A stretch of DNA of 64,000 bases, taken from NCBI GenBank assembly GCA_947184155.2, contig CAMXCT020001382.1, positions 93,337 to 157,336 of the forward strand, in the 5' to 3' direction. The stretch is from Cladocopium goreaui. Taxonomy: Eukaryota; Sar; Dinophyceae; Suessiales; Symbiodiniaceae. Shown piece after piece: positions 11,537-23,668 of this stretch. The translations under genes and the position numbers were made by a program. The notes under the pieces were generated by a model that had not been told where the DNA came from, did no database searches, and saw only the letters and a list, made by a program, of their open reading frames with translations. How positions within the stretch are numbered: position 1 is the stretch's first letter; the number at the start of each line of letters is the position of its first letter.

Positions 11537-11806
11537 ATGCACAGGGCAGCGCGCAGCGCAACCGCTGACCATGTTCGTGCCTTACTCCAGCAGCTCCTTT
11601 TTGTCCATCGTGTTAAACTTTTGGCCATGAGATTGCAGTACCAGTTGGAGGAAACCATGGATGACCTGGACGACATAGGGTTTGACGAGCAAGTGCTAAG
11701 CGGAGTATTAGGAACCGCCCACCTGGAGATCAGTGCATTTATCGCCCGCTGTGACCGAACAATGCTCACGACGGAACAACGCATCCTGCGTATACTACTG
11801 CGATGA
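11537..11806 (+). CDS. Possible small helical ORF, 89 aa
   Basis: An 89-codon ATG-initiated frame predicted to be almost fully helical, with Leu-rich heptad-like stretches (LLQQLLFVHRVKLLAMRL) and an acidic middle (DDLDDIGFDE). Size and character resemble ORF3, but no convincing alignment was seen. No homologue is present elsewhere in the window. It sits about 0.9 kb upstream of ORF1 in copy B. Function unknown. Confidence 0.3.
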   Translation: MHRAARSATADHVRALLQQLLFVHRVKLLAMRLQYQLEETMDDLDDIGFDEQVLSGVLGTAHLEISAFIARCDRTMLTTEQRILRILLR

Positions 11807-12742
11807 AGTGCGGAGCAGCAATGTACAGATAGAATTTTTCAACTCGGCTAGTCTGAGTGCCCACCTGCTGCCAAAAAACAGTCAAGCAGTCAGCAATCCG
11901 TACTCCCTCGCAACCGCCCTAGGCCCCCTCCAACAGGTGAGTCGACACATTGTAGGTGTACCCCCCCGCTTAAGAATAGAACGGATTGAAACTGCTTCCC
12001 GCACTCAACCATCTATCTCAGCAGTCCCTCATGCCTTCACCCCCCGCTGTGCCCCTCACATCAGTAGGAACATGACACATGTGTCTTTCATTCCTCCACT
12101 GTTCCCAAGGGCACCTTGGGTAATGGTGGTTCAGCTTCGCTTTCACCCTACCAGGCACTCATCTCACATGGTTCACACACTCATGACTGTCACCCCTCCT
12201 CCCAATATCCTGACGGCCATATATCCTCTCACTAATGTGTACTCCTTGCTGATAGTGCTCCTCAGGGTCCATCGTTTCTAGCATATCTTGCACAGGTAGT
12301 CACCTCCTCCTGTCATGTGCTGCTGCCCCACCACTTGCCCTGCCCCTTGCTACCTCCTCCTGTGTCATGTCTCTACTACCGAACCACAATGCACCTTCAC
12401 TCCAATCCTGTCACCGGTTACATGTTGCACATACTTCCCACCGTTGCAGTGTCTGGTATTTTGTCAACTGTGCCTGAACCGAACATGATTCACTGTCTCC
12501 GTCAGCAGCCGTTGGCTCGAACTGTGAGGACATCGCACCTGCATAAGCCAGTGTTGCCTGGATCCTCATTGACCCCAACTTCTAATTTGCTCGCCCGTTC
12601 ATACATTCAAGCCAACACGGGGTTCTCGTTGTTTGGCCGCTGCCCGCAATAGCGAGTGGTTCCTGTCGTTTGGTCTAAACATACGCCGTGCAACTGCCTC
12701 CACTCCGGAGAGTGCTGCCACTGCAGGGTACCTGCTGCTGGT

Positions 12743-14314
12743 ATGCCGAAGCCAAACCCTTTTCCGTCTGGCCAAATCAGTGTTTCTGATCAACACCTAC
12801 TGGACATATCGGCTGGAATGAATTGGGACATGCCAGCAGCCAGCAAAGTTCGCTTTCTTGCAGTGAGGGGCACAATATGGGTAGGAGATTGCCAAACAAC
12901 ATATAACTTTACGCTGGTAGAATACCACTTGCATATTGACGAGGTGCCATGGATTCTCTTTTCTACTCTTGCAGACGTTCTTGAGAAAGAGTTTGACCCT
13001 GCCTTTTGGGAGACCGTTAATTACGGCCGGAAAGAGAGGTGGGGCTTTCTTGAACCACCCTGGGATGGGAAAGTCTACGGTGCTGCGCCACCGTATACCC
13101 AAGTCCGACTATCCATCTTTAATCGTGACGCTCACACCATGCGTGTCGTGCAACCTTTTGTGTGGAACCATACCCACCTGAAAGTTCACCCGAACGGAGC
13201 AATGATTTTCCATGAGCAAAAGAGATTAGCTTTCCTGCTGCCTTTGATCGTGGAAGCCCATGAGTTGCTACCGCCTAAGCCATTGTTCTGGGTCACTGAT
13301 GACAATACCATCCCATTGTGGAGAACCACCCTGTGGACGCATGAAGAAACTGTACAGTGGTTAGCTGAGACCGGAGAGCCGTACCCACCTGAGCTGCGGG
13401 ATGAAATTCAGCCACGCATTGACCGACTTAAATCGTCGCAGCATGTGAAATGGGCACTGCCTCCGCCTCCGCCGATACCAACCAGGTGGACGGAGCGATC
13501 CGCAGCAAAGCAGCCAGTACAAAAACTGCAAGCAGACACTCCACAGGACCCCAAGGGTACTCAGAGCACGCCACAGCAAGTGGCTGACCGAGAGCGGCAA
13601 TATATGGAATTGCAGTCTATCATTCATCAGGCGAACCAACAAACGTTGGCAGATAGTCGACCAGCGGAGGCTAGACAGACCCAAAAACCAGCCAATTTGC
13701 TGGCCGCAAGTCAACAAAGCACAGACAACGCGGCAACTGCCGCATCGTCCAATCCCAGTGCAGGCGTGGTGGCAGAAGCTCCAGCCCATCAGCAAAGCAA
13801 GCCACCTGACAAAATCAGTGCACAATCTTTATCTCACAGAAGACCAGGCCCACCATCGGCCCTGCCTGCGAACAAAGCGCAAACGGATACCCCGGGTACC
13901 GGCGTGTTATCCTCTGACTCTCACTCTGCAGCTCACAGCAAAGATGATGAGCAACAGCAACCTCCGGAACAGCCCGCAGCCCACGACGACACATCAACAG
14001 AAGAATCGTCGCCTGCAAATTCACCCAAAGAATCGCCAGAGACTCAAGCAACTGACACTGCTGGTGCTAGCAGCCCTGAGCCCGCCAGCGAATCCAGGCA
14101 GGACGTCGACCTCGCCGCAGTGGACATCCCGACGTTACAGAACATGGAGAAGACAGCCTGTGAAAGAGTAGCTTTCCATGAAACGCGGCTTGTCAATGCC
14201 CGCGAGCATCTCACGCGCATTAGAAAGCGCCTTAAAAGAATGCAAGATGACCAATCACCAGACACTCTGCAACCCTCTCCTGTTGCAGATATGGAAATGG
14301 AAATCATTGACTGA
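12743..14314 (+). CDS. ORF1 of type-2 copy B, Gag-like candidate with disordered C-terminus
   Basis: 523 aa from the first in-frame ATG (12,743); the frame is open back to 12,656 but that part is unlikely coding. About 230 N-terminal residues form a globular region (blocks VPWILFSTLADVLEKEFDP and FHEQKRLAFLLPLIV). A Pro/Gln/Ser/Ala-rich disordered tract of about 230 residues follows, then a short charged helix (RVAFHETRLVNAREHLTRI) near the end that may form a coiled coil. The globular part aligns in block order with the ORF1 at 50.3-51.4 kb (PWVLFLDVLPELDSFDTF), so it is a conserved protein of this element group. Its place before ORF2 suggests an ORF1/Gag-like nucleic-acid-binding role, which is inference. 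No zinc knuckle or RRM was seen. Confidence 0.6.
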   Translation: MPKPNPFPSGQISVSDQHLLDISAGMNWDMPAASKVRFLAVRGTIWVGDCQTTYNFTLVEYHLHIDEVPWILFSTLADVLEKEFDPAFWETVNYGRKERWGFLEPPWDGKVYGAAPPYTQVRLSIFNRDAHTMRVVQPFVWNHTHLKVHPNGAMIFHEQKRLAFLLPLIVEAHELLPPKPLFWVTDDNTIPLWRTTLWTHEETVQWLAETGEPYPPELRDEIQPRIDRLKSSQHVKWALPPPPPIPTRWTERSAAKQPVQKLQADTPQDPKGTQSTPQQVADRERQYMELQSIIHQANQQTLADSRPAEARQTQKPANLLAASQQSTDNAATAASSNPSAGVVAEAPAHQQSKPPDKISAQSLSHRRPGPPSALPANKAQTDTPGTGVLSSDSHSAAHSKDDEQQQPPEQPAAHDDTSTEESSPANSPKESPETQATDTAGASSPEPASESRQDVDLAAVDIPTLQNMEKTACERVAFHETRLVNAREHLTRIRKRLKRMQDDQSPDTLQPSPVADMEMEIID

Positions 14315-15017
14315 CCATACAGACAGCTAGTACTGCGTGCACCTGACTGTGTGAAAGCACCTGATCAGTGCCATTTCTAATGCCGCCTACTCCACAGATG
14401 CGCCAAGAGAAAAGCAGCTGCGTGCCAGGATAATTCCCCCCAAACCTACTGTAAGGGAGAGTACCCACTCAAGTATGACCCCCATAAATTGGAGTAAGAG
14501 GATTTAAGGGGATTTTTGTATGCTCAGCTGTCTTGGTTAGGCGTGTGTCCCAGGTCCTGTCACCGTTAGTCATCTCAACTTCTGTCGAACTAACATTTAC
14601 TTTGGGCAAAGAAGGTTGCATCAACTGTCAGTGGCTCAATTGTTCGCACTGCAGCTTTTGTGGCTCCACTAGTTTTCATAGCTAGGTCAGCCATCCGACA
14701 TCAATTCGCATACTAAGGTGTAAGACAAACCCTGATTGTTTTGTTTCCTACCTGTTTCACCTCCAACGAATTGGCCCCGCAGCGGGGAACCTTGACCCCG
14801 GGTGCCGGGTGTTCGGGGTTTCCCTAGCCCAGCCAATCCTGTTGACACATTTTGCACTCACTGCTCATATAGCATTCACTATTTTCGCCTGGTCACTTGG
14901 CACCTGACACCCGGGTACCGGCTGTTCAGGGTCAAGCCGGCGTCAACATGCTGCAACAGCTTATGGTACCGGCTGTTCAGGGTCAAGCCGGCGTCAACAT
15001 GCTGCAACAGCTTATGA
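14315..15017 (+). other. ORF1-ORF2 spacer of copy B
   Basis: About 700 bp without a gene. It holds a perfect 51-bp tandem duplication at its right end and GC-rich CCCCGGGTGCCGGGTGTTCGG sequence near 14,795-14,815. ORF2 has no ATG upstream of 15,120 in frame, so an unseen exon, trans-splicing or a non-ATG start may lie here. Confidence 0.4.
14914..15015 (+). repeat. Perfect 51-bp tandem duplication
   Basis: Two identical 51-bp units (14,914-14,964 and 14,965-15,015), each beginning GGTACCGGCTGTTCAGGG and ending CAACAGCTTAT, directly before the ORF2 frame of copy B. An identical pair implies a recent duplication. Confidence 0.9.
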
Positions 15018-17935
15018 CACCAAACAGGTTCATTGACGTCGCCTGACCCTGATGACTCAGATACAGACATCGAACCAGCAGAACCAACCGCCCCAGATAA
15101 CACAGTCGAGGATGTGTCAATGGACAGTGATACAGAATACTTTGACGCCCTCGAAGCAGAAGATGACGCTCCGTATTTCCAACAAGGGGCCGAGCCTCCC
15201 CCAAGGGAACGGTGGGAAATTGCCGCACCTATAGATTTCCTCAATGTCCAGGAGGTCACTCAATTAAGCCACCAGCTTGATGAACTTTTCCTCTCGCAAA
15301 AAGAGATTGAGACCCCGCTCGGCATGGACGATATCAAACAGAGGTGGAAATGGGACGATGTTGGCTCTTGTCGAATGCCCCGGTCACCCCTGACATACCC
15401 CGCACTCATGGTGGACGAAGGGAACGGCGTCCAACGCCCCGCAGCCAGCCAGGTCCATCATAAAACGCTCTTCCAGTGGATCATAGATAATCTCTCATGG
15501 TTACCACAGTATGCCACCGTTTATGTTTATGTGGACAACCGCAAACTGTCAGGCACTGATCCTCCAGCCTACTGGCCGCATTTTGCACCCTGGATCAAGG
15601 GCCGATGTACAGTAACTGGCCCTTACCGGGAGAAAACGACTGCCATTTATTTTCCCATTCATGCTGACACAGGTTTGCATCAGGTCCATTATACCTGGGC
15701 TGGTGCTGCAGCTCTGGAGGCGCTGTGCTTAATGTTCCCCACTGTAAATTTTGCACTCATCGACTCTGACTGCGTGCCGACCTCATTGTTTGAGATAGCC
15801 GAACTAATCAATCTTATGACGGATAAGGCAAGCAGAGCCGAAGCAATGCAACACAACACAATGGCCAGCTCTAACCAGTGCCCTCCGGCAGTACTCCTCG
15901 CCACAGAAGCCAAAGCTGAACTCAATGCCGGCTTAATCATTGTGACAGGGCATATCCCGACCAATGCAGCTGATGTTGAAATGGACCAAGAAACCCCGGA
16001 TGCATTCATGCCCCCGGCTACTGCCCAAAGCTCCTGTCCGAGTGATGCACCCGCCCCAAAGGCAAGACGAATAGCTCACCCTGCCAACCGCCGATCAGCA
16101 GATGACTGGGTCACCGCACTTAAAGATAGCCGAGCCAGTTTCCTTGCTACAACCGCTGTGCCAGAAGACCCTGCGGAAGCAATGAGGGGCGGGCTGCTTC
16201 TCACCCCCCTACTAGGATGTAAGGCTAGAACCCCGCTTGACTGGACACATGCATGGGCGATGTTGGGCGAATGGGCGGGAGCCATTGCATTCCCCATCCC
16301 GGAGCAAGGAGAATGGCCACGTCATGGAGATGGCCGATACCTTAGACCGGACTTTGTCGAGCGGACCCCGCCATTCCTTACCTGGGCGCGCCCCATTTTC
16401 GAGCAAGGTGCACTCTCCCCTATGTCAGTTTTCCCAGCCGACTTCCCCATACTCTGTCTTCCAGGAGACAAGTTGTTCCAAAGCAAGGAGTTAACCATAG
16501 GGTATAGCCTGCCGCCAATAGTGCACGCCTTCCATGGGAGTAAAGTAGGCCTAGGACACCAACTCAAACAGTGGCTAAGCAAAGGGCTGCAACCGCTTGC
16601 TGTGTCGCTCATAGGAGTCGACGAGGCACCACCGTTATGGACACACCCCACAGGCTGCGATTTTGTTCGAGGGAGTAAAATAGTCGCCAAGCCGCATGTC
16701 CCGCAAAACAGAAGCCTTACTAAGACGCAGGTGTTGCTTCTCCAGAGCCTTTGGACACCAGTGGACGCCCCCAACAGCAGCAATAACCATACACCTTGGC
16801 CCAAGGCTTGCGAGCCTGCCATTGTCTTCTGCGGTCAGCATGCGAGCCTCCAGCTTCCCACTGCCCCAATCCTCCCTCTGCTGGAAGCGCTGCAACGACG
16901 ACTGGAAATTGACCCTAGCAACGCAGAACTAGCCATCAATGAGGTTCTTGCTAGCCATACAGACCCCAAATACACTGATTGGAAAATCACTGTCATGGAT
17001 AACACCTCCTGGCAACTCAATGACGCTGACCCAGGGTCCCTGGAAGTTCAGTGCACTGGGTTGGGTGGAGGTGAACTTGATGAAGATTGGGACGTACTGC
17101 TAGCTTGCAAAAAGGAAGCGCATGTGTATGGGCCATCCCTTAGCAAACAGGACGATTGGAATGCAAGAGCTGGCACAGTAGCAGGCACTGCCCACACACA
17201 AGAATACCTGCTACTGCACATTGCCATGTTTCCCATAGGTGCACACTTCTGGTGCCGCGTCTTAGGAATGCCCAGTGCGAACCAATTGCAGGCGCAAATC
17301 ATCAGTCGGGCCATGAAACTGTTGCGCTTCTGCCCTATCATCCCGGCACACAGGAAACCTCCGTGGCCCGGGTACATACATGGCCTGCGGCTTTTCACTA
17401 CGTTACTAGTTGCACACCCGCTAGTCGGAGTATGTTTGCCCCCTGAAATCCGCCCAGTAGACCTTCTGAGATTAACAGGATACATGGTAGGCTCTATCTA
17501 CATCCGAGGGCACAGCGCTGGCTCGTTTGCAGGAATGGTATGGGAGACTATCCTCTCGGAATTCCCAGACATTGAAGGCAAAACCGTGCTAGCAGCCATT
17601 GCCCTGCCACCATCGCTGCTGACGACATACAACTGATCTCAGATGAGAGAGGTCCACCTCATTCACCATGCAGATGACAGACTTTGCGTATGGAACCCGT
17701 CGAACCATGACATTAAATTGCTTAGGCAACGGGGATTTGCAATTACGCATATCACAGGATGGAGAGCGTACCTTGGCACTGCACAACACAACTACTCGCA
17801 TTGGACACGAGTCGCCCTCCCTGAAGGACGACCAGATATGGAGCAGTTAGAAGGTACCCCTGGAGTGCTCCCCTTCGAAGTGTACTCACAGGCTCCCCTC
17901 CGTCTCATCTCATGGTGCAGTTTTGAACTTCCCAA
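15018..17935 (+). pseudogene. ORF2 of copy B, N-terminal part: GT8-like glycosyltransferase + alpha/beta hydrolase
   Basis: The frame opens after a stop at 15,015. The first in-frame ATG is 15,120, so the first ~34 codons may be non-coding. After an acidic N-terminus of about 100 residues, the glycosyltransferase-like domain shows DSD (15,762-15,770) before LFEI, LNAGLIIV, EQGALS, LPGDKLFQ and VHAFHGSK, the last resembling the HxxGxxK box of GT8. The alpha/beta hydrolase nucleophile Ser is 17,514-17,516 in GHSAGS. An in-frame TGA at 17,634-17,636 then interrupts the ORF where copy F reads through. The Asp (17,676-17,678, DDRLCVW) and His candidates (QHNYSHW, about 17,787-17,801) lie after the stop. 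A frameshift near 17,935 follows FELPK. Confidence 0.75.
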
Positions 17936-20280
17936 GAACAGCCAGAAAACTCCTGCGCGAATTAGCTGAGATGTGCGAGCTACCTGAAACCACGACACAG
18001 GCACTTGTCACCCACATTGCTGCCCATAACTCGGAGGTCAAAACTGAGCAAGAGGCAACCCAATACTTAGCCACGTTGGCAACAGTCACCATCTCCTCAA
18101 GGACCAAGTTGCTCAACTATACCACCATGGTACAACATTTCCTTGGCACCTTGCAATTGCCCATGGCTGTCTACATGTTAGATTATTATTTGCCCATGCT
18201 CAGCCCCAATGAAGGCTATAATGAAACAGGGTTAACAATGCAAAGTGCAGGACCTGTCCGGCAACCATCGCAACCCATCGCCCTTGAATTTCTTTTCAAA
18301 GGTAGCGAGTTTGGACACTGGAAAGTCAAAGGCGGACAAGATGCATTCGCGTTCCGACATCCAAGCCTGGGTAAAACTGAAGTGTTCAGCCTACTAGCCA
18401 GCGATGCGCACCATCACAAAGTCAGCCCCATTGGCACGGGTAGACTTATTGCCATGGTAGGTACAGCAGAAGCACCAGCTGATGACGGAGATGACCTTCA
18501 AATCCTGTTTGGCTTGGTCCTAGCCATCACGCCGCGCGCATCCAAAAAAAAGGATGAGCTAGCTGCCTCACGCATATATAGACAGTGCAACCCCAAATTC
18601 ATCGAAGTTGCTTTCCTTTCAGGACCAGCCATTGAATTTTTTGCAAAGGAACAACTCGAAGCCCTCCAAGACTGGTATAGTGCCTCCGGCCAGCACCTGG
18701 ACCCCATTGATGCGACCGTCCAGGGACAGAAAAGCCCGGTCCCAAAGACCTTCTTTCTACATACAATGTGGATGTTCGGATGTACTAAGCCTACCCGAGA
18801 GCTTACCGCTGTTGCGCAAACCTCCCCGTGCAGATACCACCTGGGATTAGGTATCTATAATGTACAAACGGCAGTGGAAGGAATGGAGGGCAACAAAAGA
18901 TCACATTTCTTGCATTTGTGCGGCCAGTTGCTACGCCTAGTGCTAATTCCATGTCACGTAGAGGGCGAGCTTCACCCCTGGACCCGCTCCACGGCACTAT
19001 CCTTTGCCGCTGAGATTGACGGACATGTTTTAGGCACACTCTGCGCAGTGACAATGGCGTTGCTCACCAATCGGCTAGATCTGTGTATCCAAGGGCTTTT
19101 CGGAGCAGGCAAGTCGAAATCGATGGCAATCCTCATCCTGGCCTTGATTGAAATCGACAATACCGACAGCCTCAAAATACTGTTCATTTGTAAAGAGAAC
19201 TCCGGCACTAGATCCTTTGCTGACCTCCTCCTATGGCTCGACCCCCCGTCGGGGGTGTTTGGGCGCATAGGTAGGCTGGTGGGAGACCAAGAGCGCAACA
19301 AAAGCAGTTACTCCCACACGAAATTTGATATCCACCCGAGAGAAAGAAGGCAAATGCTGAACAAGTGTCAGTTAATTTTTAGCCACCGGGGGAACGGTAG
19401 CCCAGGATCTTATCATGCAATGGTCCACCATGGGTGGTTTTATGCAAGAACTCTCCCTCCTGGTCATTGATGAAGGCCAGCAGTATGGTACCACCGGGGG
19501 AACGGTAGCCCAGGATCTTACCATGCAATGGTCCACAATGATTTTATGCAAGAGCTCTCCCTCCTGGTCATCATGCCAGCAGTATGCTGACCGCGAACAG
19601 CAGCCTGCTGACAGCAACCCCTGGTCTTGTGGACAGGAGACTCTGAGCAGACACCTGGCGGCATCGATCGGGCAGCTCGCAACGCAAAACGGTCACGACA
19701 ACTACTGCTAGCCAAAAAGCATGGACTGCGAAGCGACCGCAATTATTACATGCCAGCCAACCTTGCCGATGCAATGATCCGACTGCTGGACGGTTCGGCA
19801 AATGAAGGTTTAGCGGCTCTTAGTCAAATCCTCAAACGAGGACAGTCCACGTTAGGTCAGCTATGGACAAGTCACCTCTCGCCGCAGGATGAGGAAGACC
19901 TCAGAGCAGCCAGCACTGTGCTTCCAGGCCTCAAAGCCCAATTTGAAGCCGCCCAGCCCAATATGCAACGACACTCCCGATTTGTGGACTCAGAACTGCT
20001 GGAGGGTACCGCTCTAAATTTTCCACGGTCTCTCGTGCGCCTTGCCTGGATTTTGCAACATGCCGCTACCCTCCTACCCATGGCTGGTGACATACAAGCA
20101 GTCTTAAATTCCCAAACCGCCGGAGTGAGTGACATCCATGCTTGGGGGTTAATGCTTCCCTCCAGCTCCAGAGTTAGTCCTGTGACATACCATGCAGTGG
20201 TTGCAGTTAGATATCCCGATCTTTGCAGGCAGATCAATGGCCTATGGGAACTGGGAAGTTTTGCCTCGGGAGGACTTCCG
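17930..20280 (+). pseudogene. ORF2 of copy B, helicase part (disrupted by frameshifts and a duplication)
   Basis: Continues in a new frame from the RTARKLLRELAEMCE segment. The SF1 Walker A reads GLFGAGKS with Lys at 19,111-19,113, and motif Ia is ILFICKENSGTRSF. Just before Walker B the frame breaks (about 19,380), and a tandem duplication of about 105-110 bp (19,384-19,490 and 19,493-19,595) repeats the segment that encodes QDLTMQWST...IDEGQQYG. The second copy has small deletions that remove the DEGQ core. Motif III (TGDSEQTPGG, about 19,630) is back in frame. The homologous segment in copy F is cleaner. This copy cannot make an active helicase as read. Confidence 0.75.
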
Positions 20281-23213
20281 ACAAGCCACCAGGGTTCCAA
20301 TTAGTGCTTTGGGATACGAATGCTAGGATTAACGGGTTGGTAGCGACAGATTTAGAGACTCTTGTGTCAGAGGTGCTCACCCCCTTCCCTCACAATGCTG
20401 GATTTGCAGACGGGCTTTTTACTATGACCACCGCAACTGATCACAAGAACAACTTGAATCGCTCCGTGCTCAAAAGGGATTATGTTCGCACCCTGCGTGT
20501 CGAAACAATAGCCAATTCAGCAGGAGGAACAGCACAGGTATCAATCGTAGCTCAGCCCAGTATTGGATTTCTCAACACTAAATACTACTCCAATGGCTCT
20601 CCTACAGAAGATACTGAAGACTGCCTTGGCAGAATCACTGTGGGGCTCACCCGGTCCAAATCCTTAACAGTGCTAGTCTCTCCGCTGGACATGATGGGGC
20701 TCATGGGCATGGCGCAGGTGATTGCCACAATTGCATACGGCATCCGGGGCCTCCGGAGAGGAGTAACGACGTGGAGGTGGCCAGACTTTGACCCTGACCC
20801 GGTTCAAGAGAATCTCGCACAGTTAAGCCGATGGTCGCTGAATTCGGCACCAACCTGGGAGTTCCCTCCCCTTGCAATCGCCAATCAATACTACGACCAG
20901 CAAGCTGACGAAGTGAAGCGAGCGAGATACCGTCTGATATTGGTGCGAGGGTCAGACCTACGATGGCTTAACAGAGAGCGCCTCCAAGAAGTTGAAGCAG
21001 GTTTACGAACTCAACACAAGTGGCTCCCCGAGCAAGATCTCCCTTTCTCTGAAGTTGTCCTATATGCCTACGCTGCTGATTGCACACCCTCTCCCACCTA
21101 CGTGTGCCTACCCTCAGGACTGTACAAAGCACGCACCGGGCACATAGTAGCACAGTCGGGCCCAGAACAGGAGATCCTGTCCTTGCCTGGCATATACTTC
21201 TTTGATGGATGGCGATTACACCCGAAGTTACCAATCCCAGACCACTTGCCGCGCGCAAAAGAAGCGCCAGTCCAAGGTACTGCTCTCAATGCACCTGCAC
21301 CTGACACGGAACCCAAACGGTCGCCAGAAGAAGAGGCGAGAGACATCCTTGCAGTAGCTGCCAAGAACCAGCCCGAAGACGGGCCAAACACAAGAAGAGC
21401 AGCTGTCCGCGCATGCAAGTACTTAAGAGCCATGGTCAGTCAATATGAGACCACCATCCAAGCAGTGCATAGTGCCGCCCGCACCCACACGCAAAAAAGC
21501 AAAGGCACGGTAGGCCCTGCAGTTGACTATCGCCCGCAAGGAGAAGCTCTCCCAGTCATCTCAGCAGACCTAACCTCCGAATTATTGCACTGTTTATCCA
21601 CGCTCCCAGACCCTTGGCCCCTGGCTAAGATCACCATAGACATGGAGAAACCGAGCCAGTGGGTCTCAAAGTTGTGCAGACTTTACTTTGCTGACGAGTA
21701 TGCCAAGCGAACAGTTGGATTGCCCTCACGTAGGCATGTCCCGGACATCGTGGGTGCACTACGAGCAGTTCAAGCCATCCTCCCCAAACTCGAAGCCAAA
21801 ATGATTGAATTCTTAGCTGAATGGATGGTCACTCTTCTAATGCCAGCCTCGCACGTATTGGAAGTGAGGGCACCTCACCTTTCCTTTATGATGCTCAAGG
21901 AATACTGGTTTAGGGAACTGTACCTAGGCCTTAAAGTCACAGCATCCTTCGACCGCGCTGAATCATACACCAGAGTGATCGATGGTCAGGTAAGATGTAT
22001 CACGCCTGAAGTCAAGCCGCAAAATTTGCAGGTCATTTGGAACGTGCAGTTTATCACAGTCTTTGTGCCGGCATGGATGATCCCGCCCGTCTACCATAGC
22101 CTGCGCAGAGAAAGCATTAAAACCGCTAGTTCTGCAAGTCCCATAGGAGTCCAGTCAGTCCGTCCCACCTGGTTTGAAGACACAACACCCAAGGACACCA
22201 CATCTCAATCACCTCAAGACCCTCAAAAGGAGCAACCCCAGCCACTACATGGGCTGAAGTTAGTCATCAGAGAAGAGGTGTTACCAGCGAATGACCAACC
22301 CCAGTTCTCGTCGCTTGAGCTTTTGGCTGGCAGAGGCCTATTGGCACCTGACACATGGAAGTGCAAACGTGCTCAAGTCAGCCTCAAAGCAACTATTGAT
22401 GTCCCCATGTTGGGTACAATCATAGAGCAAAATGGTGACGGACTCCTGGAAGACTCTCACATGCCTGTGGGATGGCCACTCCACATCGATGGCGCTGTCA
22501 GACAATGTTGTATTCACAGAGCTGCTAGCTTGCAAGAATTAGATGATATGCTCAAAGAATATGACATGAAAAGGGATTCAGTGGAAATCAACTATGACGC
22601 GCCTCAATGGTCCCATCATGCAGTGTGGAACCGAAAGTATATGGAACCGAAACCAGGATATACACTGGAGCAACTATGGGCTGACTCCGAGCCTGCCATA
22701 AGCAAGAAAACGACCACGTCATATGATGTGCAAGCAAATGACGTCCAACGTGCCGTAGCGGCCATTCAGCGCTTCCCATCCCCCATTCCTCCCGACAGCC
22801 CCTTCCTACGAGCGTTAGGGACACCAGCTGCCCTGAAAGCCCCACCACAGACTGACACCCTATCGCAAAGAGCTCTGGAGGAATGGGAACGCACTTTGTG
22901 TGAAAACAAGGCGGTGGCAATCCTCGCCGAGATACAAGCCGGCCGACCAACTATAATCCACAAAGATGGTGGCGAAATGCTCATTGCCATTGTCCTTGAC
23001 AGGCCACTGGCGGAAGCGAAGGAGCTGGTTGATGACCCTGCGGCATTCACTCGCGAAATGACGCGGATCCTGAGTGACAAGCGAACCCACCCGCTCATCG
23101 CCCAAATGATGAAACCAGCGGAGAGCAGTGATCCCCCCCCCGCCACTGCTGCCGCCAGTGGTGCTAGTAGCAGTGGCGACCCTCGCACCACCTCACACGA
23201 GCAGTTCCAGTAA
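20270..23213 (+). CDS. ORF2 of copy B, helicase motifs V-VI and C-terminal region
   Basis: Frame resumes after an indel near 20,275 (an indel falls at the equivalent site in copy F) and stays open for about 980 codons. Motif VI reads GRITVGLTRSKS (about 20,627-20,662). Downstream are LPGIYFFDGWRLHP, then a helical region with TLPDPWPLAKI and FMMLKEYWFRELYLGLK blocks, and a final block ending EIQAGRP...DPAAFTREMTRIL with a Ser/Pro tail. D, and F after 42,695, match closely. The C-terminal fold is not recognised, and it replaces the type-1 C-terminus with only patchy similarity. Stop TAA at 23,211-23,213. Confidence 0.75.
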
Positions 23214-23668
23214 GCCACATGGGTGACGCAGAATACCCCAGTGTCCCATCCATGCATTCAGCCTGTAAGTTGACCTAGGTTGCGCGGCGTTGTCACCATG
23301 GGGTACTCATGGTTGATTACTGCCCGCTGCGACTACCTTTGCCGTTAGCATGCCGACGCCAGTATGGGACGGGAGGCGGTGGGGGGCGGTTATAATAATC
23401 CTTTTCTGGGTTTTTTAAGGTGTTTTTTGTTTGTTCGGGTTGATCTACCTTAATTATTGCATGGTAGTGTAGGGCGATGTCAAAGTACATCTAGCCATGG
23501 TGCCCGTCGCCGTTTGACCTTCGATCAACCAATCTTTCGACCGGCCAATGATCTTCACCACACCACCACATGCCCGTTCTCGACCAAGGTGGCAACACTG
23601 TGAACACCAGTTGAATACCCTGAAGCCTTAGTCCACCTACAAACCTGTAGACAACTTTGTCCGTTGGA
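23214..23668 (+). other. ORF2-ORF3 spacer of copy B
   Basis: About 450 bp without a gene. Conserved with D (32,677-33,128) and, more loosely, F. It contains a CCATGGGGTAC...CATGG near-palindrome (about 23,297) and the G-rich tract listed next, followed by TTATAATAAT. Confidence 0.6.
23366..23389 (+). promoter_or_regulatory. G-quadruplex-like tract between ORF2 and ORF3 (copy B)
   Basis: Runs of G separated by short loops on the coding strand. D has the same tract at 32,830-32,854. The F equivalent (- strand, 39,578-39,556) has a different sequence but keeps four G runs. Quadruplex formation is inferred. Confidence 0.4.

Larger units (their letters stand above)
10033..12742 (+). other. Leader region of copy B without a recognised gene
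   Basis: No protein family or RNA gene recognised. It contains two related short palindromes, CCCAAGGGTACCTTGGG (about 10,273) and CCCAAGGGCACCTTGGG (about 12,108), and two short ORFs listed separately. Probably a 5' untranslated leader of the type-2 element, but no other copy in the window confirms this. Confidence 0.4.
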
